The translations under genes were made by a program, and so were the position numbers. Positions 33,526-45,789 of a stretch of DNA of 64,000 nucleotides are shown in pieces. Position 1 is the stretch's first letter. Each line of letters opens with the position of its first letter. The stretch spans positions 919,474 to 983,473 of the forward strand of contig NC_088298.1 of the NCBI RefSeq assembly GCF_032854445.1. The letters are read 5' to 3'. This stretch comes from Liolophura sinensis. Taxonomy: Eukaryota; Mollusca; Polyplacophora; Chitonida; Chitonidae. The notes beneath the pieces were generated by a model, which was not told where the DNA came from, ran no database searches, and saw only the letters and a list, made by a program, of their open reading frames with translations.

Positions 33526-34684
33526 CTGTTGTCAATTTCAAAATCCTATCCCTTACCAAAGTTTAGCTTAAACCCAAGTGTTCAGCTTAAGAATCTGACA
33601 TTCAAGCTCTCCATTATAGTCGTGTGACCACAGGAATTTTCGTTTACAAAGGACACTAATCACCAGTTTACACGAAGCGTGCATCGGCACCCTAAATATT
33701 CGCTCATAAATATCATACAGCTCTTGCGTCCACTGGAAAGGCCCTTGCTATCCCGCTGCAGACACAGCGAACTGCATGAATGCATAATTGTTTCAGCTGC
33801 ATTACAAATGATTTTCCTGAGAGGAAATGGTCGATATTTTTTGCCCAAATTATGAAATATATATCATTCATAATAAGGTACAAAAGGCTGCGGAATCGGT
33901 AAATAGATGTGCTTTGTGCTCGATAACTTGTATGTTTTTCCATCTTCAAGACGACATGACTTATTTTCATGACATTGAGGCAGTCTGAGGAAGATTTGCA
34001 TGTGAACGATTTCTGAGAAGTCCAGTATAAAATAATTGATGCCTATATTTGTCTTGGCAAAGGCAAACAAACTACCTAGGCAATGCACGTACACTGTGTA
34101 ACGGTTTTTTTTGTAACGAGACATGGCTCTATGGGTTTTTAGTGGACCAGGTAATGTAAAATCATTCATCGCTAATTGTGTAAAAACATGACACAGAGGA
34201 CAGCCTGATAAGTCGTATTTCACAAGCGATCACCCACAAAAGTCAACTGTTTAGGAATATTATTTATTTAATTTTTTGGCGAATTCCAGTGTACATTCGG
34301 CTCATTAATTTTTTCCATTCGTCTTCAACTCAAAGAATTGATCACTTATACAGTAGCGGCTAGAATTGTGGTTGGAGAACAGCGAAAAGCCCAAATTAAA
34401 CCACCAGCCACTGACATATTATTGGAGAACTTTCCCATAAGTTATATTGGATCAAGACATGTGATGTCAAATAAAGTTCATACAAGACCATACGAAAGCC
34501 CCACCAACCGCATACTACGCTGAGAACAATGAAACTAAGGGAATGAAGAAAACTCTAGGAGAACGGCAGTGGGCTGTGTTTATTATAAATCGAAAACTAC
34601 AACAGTGAATCTGCCAGTGGAGTTTATAATAGCTGTTTAAGCAAGTAGACAAAGATTAACTAATTTATTACATGGTTGAATTAT
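33526..34684. other. No confident gene
   Basis: A 119-codon minus reading at 33,864-34,223 has no recognised domain. A worn SINE-like string (ATCACTTATACAGTAGCGGC) lies near 34,338. Confidence 0.4.
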
Positions 34685-34790
34685 TTGGGTTTCTACGCGG
34701 TACTTAAGACTATTTCACTTACACGACGTCGGTAAGCGTTATAGTGGAAGGAAATCAGAGGAAGCAGAAATCACAGAACCGATTGCCTCT
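34685..34790 (-). mobile_element. SINE-1-related 3' fragment
   Basis: TGGGTTTCTACGCGGTACTT and TATTTCACTTACACGACG mark the tail side. The rest departs from the family after about 100 bp. Confidence 0.6.
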
Positions 34791-35125
34791 GCACCGATGG
34801 TTCCCGCCGGCTGTTTGAGAACACGGTCATCGGTGTAAAGGTATAGTGTTCAGCCTTACCGGTTGAACCAACGCTTTGAGCGGACTCGGAACTACCAGGT
34901 CGATCCCGCCTCATTCAACCGCAGGTTCATCCGCCAAGTATATTAGAGCCAGACTTTGAAACGTGTTGTTCAGAAGCTGTTTTTCTTTCCTTGAACCTTT
35001 TCATGAACCAGTTCATGCTAAAGCCATGTAGAATTAGCGTTGATTTTGACATACGGATTACAAATAGTAATTGAACTAGGGCTAAACTTGCTTGTCTTAC
35101 TTAACCAATCCACTTTGCTACATAG

Positions 35126-35262
35126 TAGTTTGGGGCGTATAATTCACTCCATGTAGTTTGGGGCGTAAAACTTACTCCATGTACTTTGCGGCGTATAAAT
35201 ACCCCATGTACTTTGCGGGCGTATAACTTACTTCATGTAGTTTGGTGCGTATAATTTGCTAC
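35126..35262. repeat. 28-bp minisatellite, five units
   Basis: Units of TAGTTTGGGGCGTATAATTC plus ACTCCATG lie immediately left of an R-A copy. The GGCGTATAA piece resembles the normal 5' part of R-A (GGCGTGTAAATTG), so the array probably grew from it. Confidence 0.8.
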
Positions 35263-35420
35263 TATCTAGGCATTTACATGAATTATTTAAAACAAAAGCC
35301 CCGTTTGAGGTAAACTGACAGGGGAACAGATGTCAACGGTTACGTGTGACCATCTGCCAACTATCACGGTGGCTGTTCTGGTTTACTCTCTATTCTGTAT
35401 ATACCGTGCTTGATTGCGCT
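35255..35420 (+). repeat. R-A repeat copy
   Basis: TTGAGGTAAACTGACAGG, GGTTACGTGTGACCATCTGC and GTTTACTCTCTATTCTGTA are present. Confidence 0.65.
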
Positions 35421-35780
35421 ACAATGAAAGAACCCTTTCTCGTCCAGACATAAAGTACCAAAGTCAACTTTGACATGAGCTGGAGGCTCACGGAAGGTGT
35501 GATGGTTGTAATTTGTGATCCACACTGTCATCATCTGACGTCTGGTGAGACATGGGAAAACGACAAACCTAGTGGGAGTAGGACAGTCTAAGGTACAGCG
35601 TCCTAGGATGCAGACAGGGCGTGTTAAACCATTCCAAGAAATATCTATAACGCTGTCTGGCCTGCAGGCTACTCTACAGTGCAATGGTAAATTACACCAA
35701 GGTTTCGGTACAGGTTGTTCATGTGATATGTTATCTTCACCAGGAGCACACAGGGGCATTCCACACAAGCACTGTTGGAA
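35364..35780 (-). CDS. Possible coding fragment, cysteine-rich, unassigned
   Basis: An open minus reading of about 139 codons has regularly placed cysteines (CLCGMPLC, WCNLPLHCRVAC, CILGRCTLDC). It resembles an extracellular domain, but I recognise no family. Its last part runs into the R-A copy, so the 3' end cannot be original. There is no clear splice site at either end. The plus strand is also open across part of the region. Confidence 0.2.
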   Translation of the reverse strand, partial: FQQCLCGMPLCAPGEDNISHEQPVPKPWCNLPLHCRVACRPDSVIDISWNGLTRPVCILGRCTLDCPTPTRFVVFPCLTRRQMMTVWITNYNHHTFREPPAHVKVDFGTLCLDEKGFFHCSAIKHGIYRIESKPEQPP

Positions 35781-35814
35781 TGCTTACAGTTGTTCAGGCT
35801 TCAACACAAATCTT

Positions 35815-35957
35815 ATCACACTGTTTCATCACACTATTTCATCACACTATTTTATCAAAATATGTTATCAAAATATTTTATCACACTATTTTATCAAATT
35901 ATTTTATCACACTATTTTATAACACTATTTTGTCACACTCTTTTATGACACTGTCAC
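35815..35957. repeat. 13-bp minisatellite, 11 units
   Basis: Eleven units of ATCACACTATTTT and variants lie in perfect 13-bp register, with substitutions only. Confidence 0.92.
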
Positions 35958-37904
35958 ACATATTGTTGTATTTTGCCTTCACAGGAAATCAAGAGAAAAT
36001 AACATGTGTGACTCTAAGCCGTGACGCATACGTTTATTAAAAAAAACACCCCACAAACAAGAACTAGAAGATCAACAATATAAACAACAACGACGTCGTA
36101 GTGTAAACGTGCTGTTTACCCAGTTGAAACACGATGGTAATTGTCATAACTCCGATAAGATATCTACTAAATTGGAAATGAGTTGAAAACAAAAAACATT
36201 TACTTACAAAAAAAACAAACTCAATTTTCGTGTTTCGTGTCTAAATAAATGAACACACAATGCAGCTTTTGTTGTGTCGTGTGAATTAAAAATTTTGCAA
36301 AGTACACGCTGCAATGTACCATTAATCGTGGCCCATTTTCCTCGTAAGTTTGCGGATATCGCTTTTCATTACACGGGCCGTTACTCCGCATGCTTCTCTG
36401 TTCATATTTCAACCGGGCTTCACCGAACATTAGCGAGGATTGCCGGAGATAGCCGATGTGGATAAGGTCCACGTGCTTAAGTAAAAGAATGGAATGTTGA
36501 TTAGTAGTCCCATAAAATTGTCTCCACGGGTTTTAAAAGATGAGGCTCAGACATCTACGAGCTGTTTTATTCTTTGCCAGGTGCCATTCGATATCGGTTT
36601 CGCTGACACGCCAAGATACTCTGTGGTAAATGGGAACTCAATATCGCTTTGTTCGGAGACTTAATTGTGCTAGGCACGCATCAGCAGACTATACTTTACG
36701 TACGTTTGGTAATTTAAAGCCGATGCGGTAGATTTCTACGCCGGCTCTAGCCACAATTCAACTCTTTGTCCGCGGCCCTAAAGATTCGAGTATTTCTTCA
36801 GCCCGGTGATGTGTCTTCATTTCTAAGTGACACTATGGTGTGAAGACCAGGAATTGCATCATCGGCAAGAGGCGTGTGAAGAGTGCAAAGCCCTAAACGG
36901 CGCCTGTGGATTATTATGGCGAATTACTTCTCTGGATACAATATAACATGGGACCGTCTTGAGAAAAACAAGATAACAGCTTTTTAAACTAGTACACATA
37001 ACACCTCGCAGGTTTTTCAGCGTTTTGGCTAAAAGTGACAACCTAAAAACTAGAATATTGAAGTATAAGTCATGGCAGTTTTAAGACAGAGACGGGTCGG
37101 TGCCAATACACCTTCGTCAAACTAATCATTTTGGCAAACATTGCTGTCTGGAAATAAAAGACTTTTTAAGCATAAAACTAGTAGGTTGCCTCATGACCGT
37201 TTATGACAATTTTCACACCAATCCAAGCAGCTTAACATAAAAATCCATCGGTTTCTTAATTTACGGAAAGCTGCGATTTGCATTATAAACGAAAACAAGA
37301 TACTTAAACCAAGTTTACTTTCGGCAAATGCATTGTACTTACGCACGTGACACATTTGTACAGGTTAAAGGCAAAAAAAAACAAAACAAAAAAACACTTA
37401 ACTGAAGTACTTGTGAAACGAACAGTATACAGAACCTGCCCTTGAAACTTTGAATTCTATGGTGGCCTTTTCTGACCATATTGGCACCAGTGACTTCACA
37501 TACATGGATGCATTCGCCAAGCAGACCTTAAAACGAAGAATTTCAAGCAAAGAATATGCATCGAAACCGTCCGTGTATCCAGAAAACACTGTTGAATCTG
37601 ACGTTTTAAAACCAATATACTCGAATGAGGAGATTTTTAAAAAAAATAAATCAAATAATTTCTTGGACAGTGGTTAATGGTTTTTCATCTGATGCAAACT
37701 CCATTTTAGTGTTTTCTTTGCATGTAATCAGGGCCTTTAAAATAACAGGCTGCTGGCTGGTTATTTCATAGGCTCTGTTTTAACCAAATTCCAAATTACG
37801 GGTCGGTGGTAGGTGTACAAAGGGGGCTCGCCAGCCTTCTACATAGGGACTTCATCATAATATTAATGACTTCATAATAATAATATTAGTTACTTGGGAT
37901 TATT
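35958..37904. other. No gene recognised
   Basis: Unique sequence. Short open frames at 36,221-36,472 (both strands) and 37,398-37,677 (both strands) have no recognisable domain. Confidence 0.45.
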
Positions 37905-37970
37905 CACCTGGAGCGTCCTATTTCGGTTGACGACCGGTATACGAATGTCTGCTTCGAGAACCTGGTGGTG
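37905..37970 (-). repeat. R-D fragment
   Basis: In reverse it carries the GTCAACCGAAATAGGACGCTCC-like head, with ATACGAATGTCTGCTTCGA as the reverse of the TCG-AA-CAGACATTCGTAT start. Confidence 0.55.
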
Positions 37971-38858
37971 TCTGGTAGGCAAGTGAAGAGGTTGGGGGCT
38001 CGTTGCCAGGACTAGCTAAATTTTGAAAGCGACCGTATTTTTATAGTTTTGATTCACTGCCCATCTGTCATAATTTCTGGAGTGCGAAAGAAGCGGCGAT
38101 GCTGTTATAAACAGCTTGGCTTTGGGTTCAAGCAGAGGTGTAAAGGCACAGTAATAAATTATAAGAAATCTCCAACTGTTTTTTGTCCTCTGCATGTTTC
38201 CTAGCCCATACACAGATCACCGGGGTATCAGCATAGAATGACTGATTACTATCCAGTGTCCACATCAACCAAAGCCTTTTGTTACAAATACCACCAACCA
38301 ACAAGTATCAGACAAGCTTCGCGGCGTTGAGACAGCACACAGTGTTTGTATAGTTTAGGTGCACCAACTGTTCAATATTTAAAAATTTTTTTGACGTTTG
38401 TATATGGTTGGTCGGGGAGAGTTTATAGCCATGAAATTTTGATATTTATCGTCACAATGGACAGCTGAGACAACCAGTTCATTTCCATCAGAAAGCAAAA
38501 CAAAAAGAATATGAAAATGACGTGAAATATGGAGGTCTATACCAGCTCTACACTCTTATTGTAGGAAATGAACGCATTTTTTCTTTGTAAATAAACTATT
38601 GTGTATGTCATGGGGGAAAAAAATTATAAAATTTTGATTTATTTTTTTATTATTAGTCATAATGTCTACTGCATGTACAAGGTATAATACATATTTAGCT
38701 GTAACTAGTTATTAAAACAAAGATGTCACAATTGTTTTCTTTTTCACTTTTGGAGGTATTTTATGTATTATTAGATTTATACTTACAGTTGTATTCACAC
38801 TGATAAAATGAAAAACAAATATGACCGTCAGGAGCATGTCATGCTGAAAATAATCGAG
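37971..38858. other. No gene seen
   Basis: Very AT-rich in 38,560-38,820. No reading or repeat recognised. Confidence 0.5.
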
Positions 38859-39095
38859 GCGTCGAAACAGACGTTCGTATAGCAGTCGTCAACGCAAGTG
38901 AAAGTTGCGGGTAAATAATCGCGAGGCCAATTTCCAGAATGACGTTTAACACAGATCTCCAAAGAACTACGAACTTCTTTGAGAGAAGAAGGCAACAGTT
39001 TTCAATGATGACAGAAAGACGCAATGAATGTTTCAGGTGAAAGCATTAAATCATCATCACCCGTTGTAATAGGTGTCACCCCATTTTCCTCCAAA
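38859..39095 (+). repeat. R-D repeat copy
   Basis: GTCGAAACAGACGTTCGTAT, AAATAATCGCGAGGCCAATT and GGCAACAGTTTTCAATGATG are in order. Confidence 0.7.
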
Positions 39096-39342
39096 CACAT
39101 ACTTCACCGCGGTTGCACAAATAAATCATTCTTGATTACAGCGGTGTCAAATTCGAACTAAACAAATATATTCAGTGTGCAAAGTCGGCTTACCATATTT
39201 TACGAAACAAGAGGAAGGTACTAAGAGTGTAGTTTAAATGAATGTTGATTTCTTAACGCTACTTTGCCAGTATTACAGTTATATCCTAGAGAAAGACTGA
39301 ACACATTCGTCAAGTTATATGCATGTTGTAAACATGGGCTCC

Positions 39343-39532
39343 GCGGAGCCATAACTCAGGATAACACCAATGCGGTCGCTATGAGTTCCAGTCCACTTCA
39401 TGCTGGATTCCTCTCCAGTCGTACGTGAGAAGGTCTGCAGCAACCTCCGGATGGTCGTGGGTGTCCAAATGCTCTGCTTAGTTTCCTCCCAAGATTATGG
39501 GGTATTGAAAGCATCAAACAAATAAAATAAAT
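39343..39532 (+). mobile_element. SINE-1 copy with head, diverged
   Basis: Head CCAATGCGGTCGCTATGAGT, core CCTCCGGATGGTCGTGGG, with the GCCGTCG...CGTAAAAC segment deleted before the tail. Confidence 0.75.
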
Positions 39533-40475
39533 ACAAAGGGGCCAAGGATTTAGCATGTTAAGCCTCATGAAACCGCTCTAAACCGGTTCGCTCTGGTTGT
39601 CGAACAAATTCAACAGTATTGAAGCCATTCGCATTTCCCTTTTCTGTTTCCATATCTCAAACGTATAAAGAAGGTAAATATTTGAAATAATATACGTTCA
39701 CCCTCTGTCTATAAAATCTAATAAATTAATCGATGGTTGAGAGAGGCTTTTTTGTGGTTGACGGCGTCCACATCTTTCCGTCATACTCCTGAAAAGCGGT
39801 AAAATTTGTACGACACTGTTTGCAGAGGTTATCGTGAACCTGTCATTTTCGTGCAAAAGTTTCTTTGGCATGACCTCCACCTGTTTTGTATGTTGCTCTG
39901 TGAAAACATCGGGATGAAAAGATATGAAACTGCTTAGTACTTGTGACCCGTATTATTTCTTTAAGAGCAATACCCTCATAGACTTGATAAAACGGCATCG
40001 ATTTCTAGGGTCTAGTCAAGAGAAGTGTGATAGGTCAACTTTCCAAACCCATTCTCTTTCCTCTTCCATGAATGACTCGTAGACCTACCTAATAAAAACT
40101 GTAAGACTACAAACGTAAGCCAGGCTTCAAACCTTTAATTGCAGACGCGTACCAACCGTTATGATCTTAGTCAATATAAAAGCTCACTGCCGCTCACATC
40201 AGCGATCGCTGTTTGATTAGGACGGTCTAGCCAATAGACATATGAATACAAGATGTCATTGTTCATTAGAACTGCACTCGGAGATGTGGTGGATGAGCCT
40301 ATAGGAACGAGATTAAACGATTTGCAGATAAGGAAAGTGAAATCCATAAAGGCAAGTCATAAAATGCATCAATCAAGACTGATCGGATATATATATAATT
40401 ATAACTATATCTATAGACGAAATCTAACGAATGTTATTAGCGTGTGATTGGTTTAGTGGCACCGGATAAGGCATT
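39533..40475. other. No gene recognised
   Basis: Open frames of about 60 codons at 39,698 (minus) and 40,253 (plus, MSLFIRTALGDVVDEPIG) are unassigned. Confidence 0.45.
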
Positions 40476-40718
40476 GATATGCCGATCGACAAAAGCGGTA
40501 TGCAACATTCATATGCCGACCGACAAACGCAGCATACAGCATTTATATGGCGACCGACAATCGCTGCATAAAGCATTCATATGCAGGCCGAAAAACGTCG
40601 CATAGAGCATTCATATGGCCAGCGACAATCGCTGCATATAGCTTTCATATGCCGGCCGAAAAACGTCGCATAGAGCATTCATAAGGCGACCGACATATAG
40701 CAGTCATATGCCGGGCCA
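40476..40718. repeat. 34-bp minisatellite with alternating unit types
   Basis: Seven units begin with or near CATATG. Types GCCGGCCGAAAAACGTCGCA and GGCGACCGACAATCGCTGCA alternate in units 3 to 7, giving a 68-bp higher period. The last unit is shortened. Confidence 0.85.
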
Positions 40719-41507
40719 CAAAGTTTATCTGTTGCATCCGTGAAAAAATAAGCAATGTGACGTCTTCGTCGTATTTCTGATTCTATTCATACGCGCTGCA
40801 ATTTCGTTCACGTCCACGCTTACAAAACCTTTTTACAGTTTTAAACGCTGTCTGTAAGTAATTATAATACTACAAAGGTACTTAATGCTAATGCAATATA
40901 GGCATATACGTAAATTAAGCACGTGAAGAATTTCTACTTTCTCTCTTTTTTTTGGCGAACTATACATTGCGCGGAAGTGCGCGGCCTTGTGATGCGGTCC
41001 ACGAAGGGTCAAGGTCTCCAGTAGTGTAATAGCAAAATGTAATAAAAACAGTGATATCTAACTAGTGAAGATATCATTTTTATTGGTGAAGGAAATACTG
41101 GGATTTCACTGATGTATAAATAATAAATTCCCCTTCGAAACTCGTACCTTTGCTGCATCTGTGACGCGGAACCTATAGAACATTTCTCTGTGGAAGTATT
41201 ATTAGCGTGTTTAAATCACAAACGAAAGGCTACCATATAAAACAGAGACAACTAACATTTATTCTAAGAACGAAAGAAATCACAGAAACATTCCATTCGT
41301 TAATGAGCGGTATAAAAAGCACACCCGTTTAAACGCTATGGGGCAAACCTCTACAGTTATGGACGGTATTTACTCAGTGTCTAAGTATACGCAATGCCTA
41401 TTCCGAGAAACTGCTGTGGCTGTTTAAGCTTCCCATTGCTACACTAGCATAGCCACCCATCGATCGCTATATGCTAGGATACACAACGACAGTATGGTAT
41501 GTACAGC
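40719..41507. other. No gene seen
   Basis: Unique AT-rich sequence. Confidence 0.5.
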
Positions 41508-41790
41508 TTGAGCGGCCAGCATGGTCAAGGGAATTAACACGCCAACGCGGTGCAATGACCCAGGAGCATCTCACCAATGTGGCCGCTGTGAGTTCAAGTC
41601 CAGCTCATACTGGCTACATCTCCGGCCGTACGTTGGAAGGTCTGCCAGCAACCTGCGGATGATGCTGGGTTTACCCCGGGCTCTGCCCGGTTTCTTCTCA
41701 CCATAATGCCGGCCACCGTCGAACAAGCGAAATATTCATGAGTACGGCATATTCATGAGTAACACCAATCAAATTATGAAATTAAATTCA
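41508..41790 (+). mobile_element. SINE-1, near full length
   Basis: The head has CCAATGTGGCCGCTGTGAG and a good B box (GTTCAAGTCCAGC). The core is well kept. The 3' end carries a 17-bp duplication (TATTCATGAGTACGGCA twice). A short opposite-facing SINE-1 piece follows at 41,795-41,838. Confidence 0.88.
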
Positions 41791-41859
41791 CTCATTCGAC
41801 GCGGCAAGCATTATGGCGGGAAGAAACCGGTCAGAGGACAACTATTAACATGCATTAAA

Positions 41860-42172
41860 CTGGTACTTAGAGGAAAAATGTTAAAAATGAAGTAAACAAC
41901 AGTGAAAAAAACGACCAAAATCTGTATCAAAAACACCTTATTTTCACTGAATTGAATGCAGGCAAACGTTCAGATCATAGGTTGAGCGTTTTGGATCATA
42001 TTGGTTGTGTATGTCGTCAGTGACGTCACACAGCTTTTTCTACACCCTTTAGTTCATATGCTAATATCTTTTTTGTAAATTTGCTCATGATCTATAAGCC
42101 TCTCTACGAAACGTACAGCTGATATTAAACTACTGTTTTAAATAGAGACAATAGTCAGTGTGACGTCACTGA
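41860..42172. other. Unique stretch with two GTGACGTCAC palindromes
   Basis: GTGACGTCAC lies near 42,022 and the related GTGTGACGTCAC near 42,159. Similar palindromes occur inside the inverted-repeat elements of this window. I could not define terminal repeats here. Confidence 0.35.
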
Positions 42173-42173
42173 T

Positions 42174-42345
42174 TGGTTGATTTCATTGGTGTTTTAAACC
42201 GTACTGAAGAATATTTCACGTGTACGAGGGCGGCCCGCATTATGGTGGGAGGAAACCGGGCAGAGCTCGTGGAAACCCACGGCTATCTGCAGGTTGCTGG
42301 CAGAGCTACTCAGTATGAATTGGACTTGGGCTCACAGCAACCGGT
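42174..42345 (-). mobile_element. SINE-1 copy, 3' two-thirds
   Basis: The tail, core (TACTGAAGAATATTTCACG, GGTGGGAGGAAACCGGGCAG) and part of the head (ATTGGACTTGGGCTCACAGC) are present. A small deletion removes the CCGTACGTGGG segment. Confidence 0.85.
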
Positions 42346-42961
42346 AACGACTTACATTTTCAATGTGGTCCCTGAAGGCCACTTTACGTTCCACGAATTT
42401 GACTTGCATTTAATGTAGCGGAAAAAAACTAACGAACTGATTTTGAGATACTGATGTTTTACTTCATCTTTATTTTTTCTCCAGTAACGTTTACCTACAG
42501 GAAGTATTTTCAATATGTGTTCATTACAAGAACTCTCGTACACCACTTTCAGCACTACCAGCCGAATGAGTTTAAGTAAAAAAAGAACACAGTTGAAATT
42601 CAATTGAATCAGGCTACATAATATGCGAAATTTCTGGTTAAAATATCGATTCCTTTCGAATTTTGTTGCTCAGGAGATTACGCCACTGTACCTCGTTTTT
42701 ACAGGGATACGTCGATCGACATTGTCCAAACAAAGTTTCGTAATCGATTCAGCCTCAGTCTGTTTAAAAAAAGACTCCTTAAGACTGACCTCATTTATGT
42801 GGCAACGTGCGAGTCCCATATGGCTAAGCCTGTGGTAATTAGGATCGAAAACATTTGTGTTTGTCATTCTGATACTGATGAGGTAACCTATAACAGATAA
42901 ACGACTTCTCTGGCACATCAAACCTGCTGTATACCACAAAATTCCCCTCATTTGAGAAAGA
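42346..42961. other. No gene seen
   Basis: Short open frames on both strands. No domain recognised. Confidence 0.45.
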
Positions 42962-43842
42962 TTTCGTAATAAAAACAATCTTCCAGGCTTCCAGGTCCGG
43001 GAAGCAGAGTCACTGATACCTTGACACGTTTCTTAGAATGAAATGATAAACAACTTTCGCAATTTTTTCTGTAGAAATAGCCAGTTTGATAAATCAGAAA
43101 AATATGTGACATATTTTTCAATGTCCCAATCCCAACTACAGCCATACAAATGTGCGTCATTCGAGAAAAACATTTATGTGTGTGACGTCCAATGTCATTT
43201 TTAAAAGAAAACGGCAAAACATTCATTTGTGACCAGTTCCCTATTAAGCTTGGTGCAATAGATCGCGCAGGACTGGGGTGTTTTAACCTATTTTCGCTCG
43301 CCACTGGGCTTCAAACTTGAACACATTCAACAGTTTATCACCTCTTAGTGTCCTTCAAATAGTAAATATTGGATGAAACAATGAGATTCCCAATCACTTT
43401 GATTAGAAAATTGGCAGATGTAAATCGAATCTGAATACTCGACGCTGAACGAAGATTCCATCTCGTGGTGTTGGCCGATATAATGCGATAGTTTTCTGGT
43501 CAGAGGTCTGCAAAACTGAAGTGAGGGCCCGGTGAAGTGGTCAAGAGGCTGTCCGGACCCTTTCACTGATAACTCTCTCCTCTTAAATTGGCAGCACTCC
43601 AAAATATTGGGGCGCCTCTCGACTGACAGAGATCTGTCAGTGCTAAGACTCCAATACCTGTGTTTCGGCTAAAATCGATGTCTCAAAACGTTGAGTCACC
43701 TGATTCAGCTGGGTCGTCTGCTACTTTCAGTCTTTTGGCAGATTTTGTGGACTGATTGTTTATTGATCAGACGAAGGCTGGACATAGCTAACTGCTTTTT
43801 ACGGTAGTCTTAGTTATATACAAATACGCGTATAATTTGTTT
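42962..43842 (+). repeat. R-F long repeat, copy 1
   Basis: About 880 bp, matched along its length by 49,567-50,443. The best-kept core (43,425-43,760) includes TCGAATCTGAATACTCGACG, GAAGTGAGGGCCCGGTGAAG and ATATTGGGGCGCCTCTCG. A 9-bp-arm hairpin (ACTGACAGA/TCTGTCAGT, 43,622-43,641) lies within the core. Open frames differ between the two copies, so it is not evidently coding. Confidence 0.85.
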
Positions 43843-44039
43843 TGTGTCGTTGATTTGATAGGTATGTGATTCTAGGTTAATGGCTGATCCAGACAACCCT
43901 GCTGTCTTTGCAGGGTTTCCAAAATTTCCAGGGTTTAAAAAATTTTAAAATGAGCTTTTAGAACCTAGGAGCCTAAGAGCCTTATATGCCAAAACTGTAA
44001 TCCACAATCCATCTCTTTTCGCAAATGTTATTAAAAGCA

Positions 44040-44040
<1 letters not shown>

Positions 44041-44103
<63 letters not shown>
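44041..44103. repeat. (TA)n microsatellite
   Basis: 63 bases of uninterrupted TA. Confidence 0.97.
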
Positions 44104-44105
<2 letters not shown>

Positions 44106-44717
44106 GACAACATATCATCTTCCAGTCAGTACGCACATACGCTCATGCACATTGTCATTGACTCCCTCGTTTAAAGTCTTTTCATTTTATAAAATCTTTT
44201 GTAAAATATACTTTCTTCATAAATAAATACAACCCATGTCTCAGTGGTAGTCAGCAGCCCTAATAACGTATCCCATAATATGATGATGTACCACGTGCTT
44301 GTATAATTTATCTTAATTAATTTTGTCAAACAAGTTCATTTTTCACTCATTGTATATATTACTCATTGTGTATGTACAAATATTATGTCACAGGTTATCC
44401 CCAGGGTCATCCGTTCGATGGTGATAAAGACGCATCGTCACTAGTCAACCTGCAGATAGACACTCGCAGGTACTGATTAATCTATTGTTCGCTACTTAAC
44501 AGCTTTGCATATGTACGACCTTGTTCCCAGCAACAATTTATCCATGTATTATGCCATGCAACTAAACCACTGCCTGTTTTGACATGTGCATAACATGTTC
44601 CTTAGTTACTGGTAACACATAGCCTATATACAGACCACGGTGGACATTCATATTCCTTGAAAATAACATGAAGTATAACAGAATGTAAACAGTTGAGAAG
44701 GTGTTTTATTTTTTTTT

Positions 44718-44719
<2 letters not shown>
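44104..44719. other. No gene seen
   Basis: Unique AT-rich sequence between two TA microsatellites. Confidence 0.5.

Positions 44720-44772
<53 letters not shown>
44720..44772. repeat. (TA)n microsatellite
   Basis: About 52 bases of uninterrupted TA, the second such tract within 700 bp. Confidence 0.97.
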
Positions 44773-44774
<2 letters not shown>

Positions 44775-45069
44775 CATCAAAATATTTCAGAATATTTTAT
44801 ATACTGTATTATAAATTAAATAATTGGAAAAAGTCTTGACCTTTGAGCTTTAAAACATTAAGATAAAAAATTGTGATTTGCCAGTCTATACGCATCAGCT
44901 CATCTGAATAATAACGCTGTACGATTACAAAAAAATCCAGGTATCATCTGCATGTGGATCCCTAGCAAGTTAAAATGTCCCACAGTCGAAGTGGACGCTC
45001 AACATGAAATATCATAAAAAGACATATCCGCAAATTTTTCTGCTCTCCATAATTTAATTTTCCGTAAAT

Positions 45070-45140
45070 ATAAAAGACTGCAGCATACCGAATAAAACAA
45101 GAGCGACTATGTTAGTGTGATAGTTGACAAATTGATTGAT
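45070..45140 (-). repeat. R-A fragment
   Basis: AAGACTGCAGCATACCGAAT and AGTGTGATAGTTGACAAATTG match R-A in reverse. Confidence 0.5.
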
Positions 45141-45186
45141 TTGTGGACAGCTCCACAGGCTTAATGCTTAACCAACAGAATGAATG

Positions 45187-45409
45187 TACGTGTGTATGCT
45201 TGGGATTTAACGTCGTTCTTAACAATTTTCAGTCATATGACGACGAGGAGTCATTAGGTGTGTGTACATATATTGTGCCATGCCGGCACTGAAGTATCTT
45301 GCCGAAGACACCAGATATGACACCCCACCCAGTCACATTATACTGAAACAGGGCTAATCAGTCATGTTTCCTTGCTCTTACCTCCGAGTGCTAAGTACCC
45401 AGTGAGGCG
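45187..45409 (-). mobile_element. SINE-3 copy, head missing
   Basis: It starts with the TTAACGTCGTTCTTAACAAT tail side and TCATATGACGACGAGGAGTC, then CCGAAGACACCAGATATGAC. The flanks GAATGAATG at 45,178-45,186 and 45,410-45,418 are a likely 9-bp target duplication. Confidence 0.75.
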
Positions 45410-45789
45410 GAATGAATGAAGGAGTATTGATTATTGTTTTTGTGAGTATTTGTGCGTGTCTAGCTGACATGACAACCTCTTTGTAGGGGACTTATACTCT
45501 AAAGACACTTTCAAACCAGGCAACCACAGATGATTTTCTTCGGACTTGAACGCCGTTTTATATCAGGTACGGAGCCAAAAAGGCATAAAAGACCAATTCG
45601 ACAACAAGTAAAATTCTAAAACGTTTTGAGCTCGTAAAACTAGTTCCTCCATAAATTTATCTGAACTTTTCATCACGAGTATTTTCTCTTTATACGAGTG
45701 ACTTTGCGTGAGACTATTCCGCTAGTTACCGGTGAAGGAGATAACATGCGCTAAATGACGCCATCAACAACTGAAGCTACCCTAAGACA

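Noticed and set aside
33864-34223. 119-codon minus open frame
   Set aside because: No recognisable domain. A few frames of this length are expected by chance in 64 kb at this base composition.
43945-44136. Open frame with an IYIYIY run
   Set aside because: It translates the (TA)n microsatellite.
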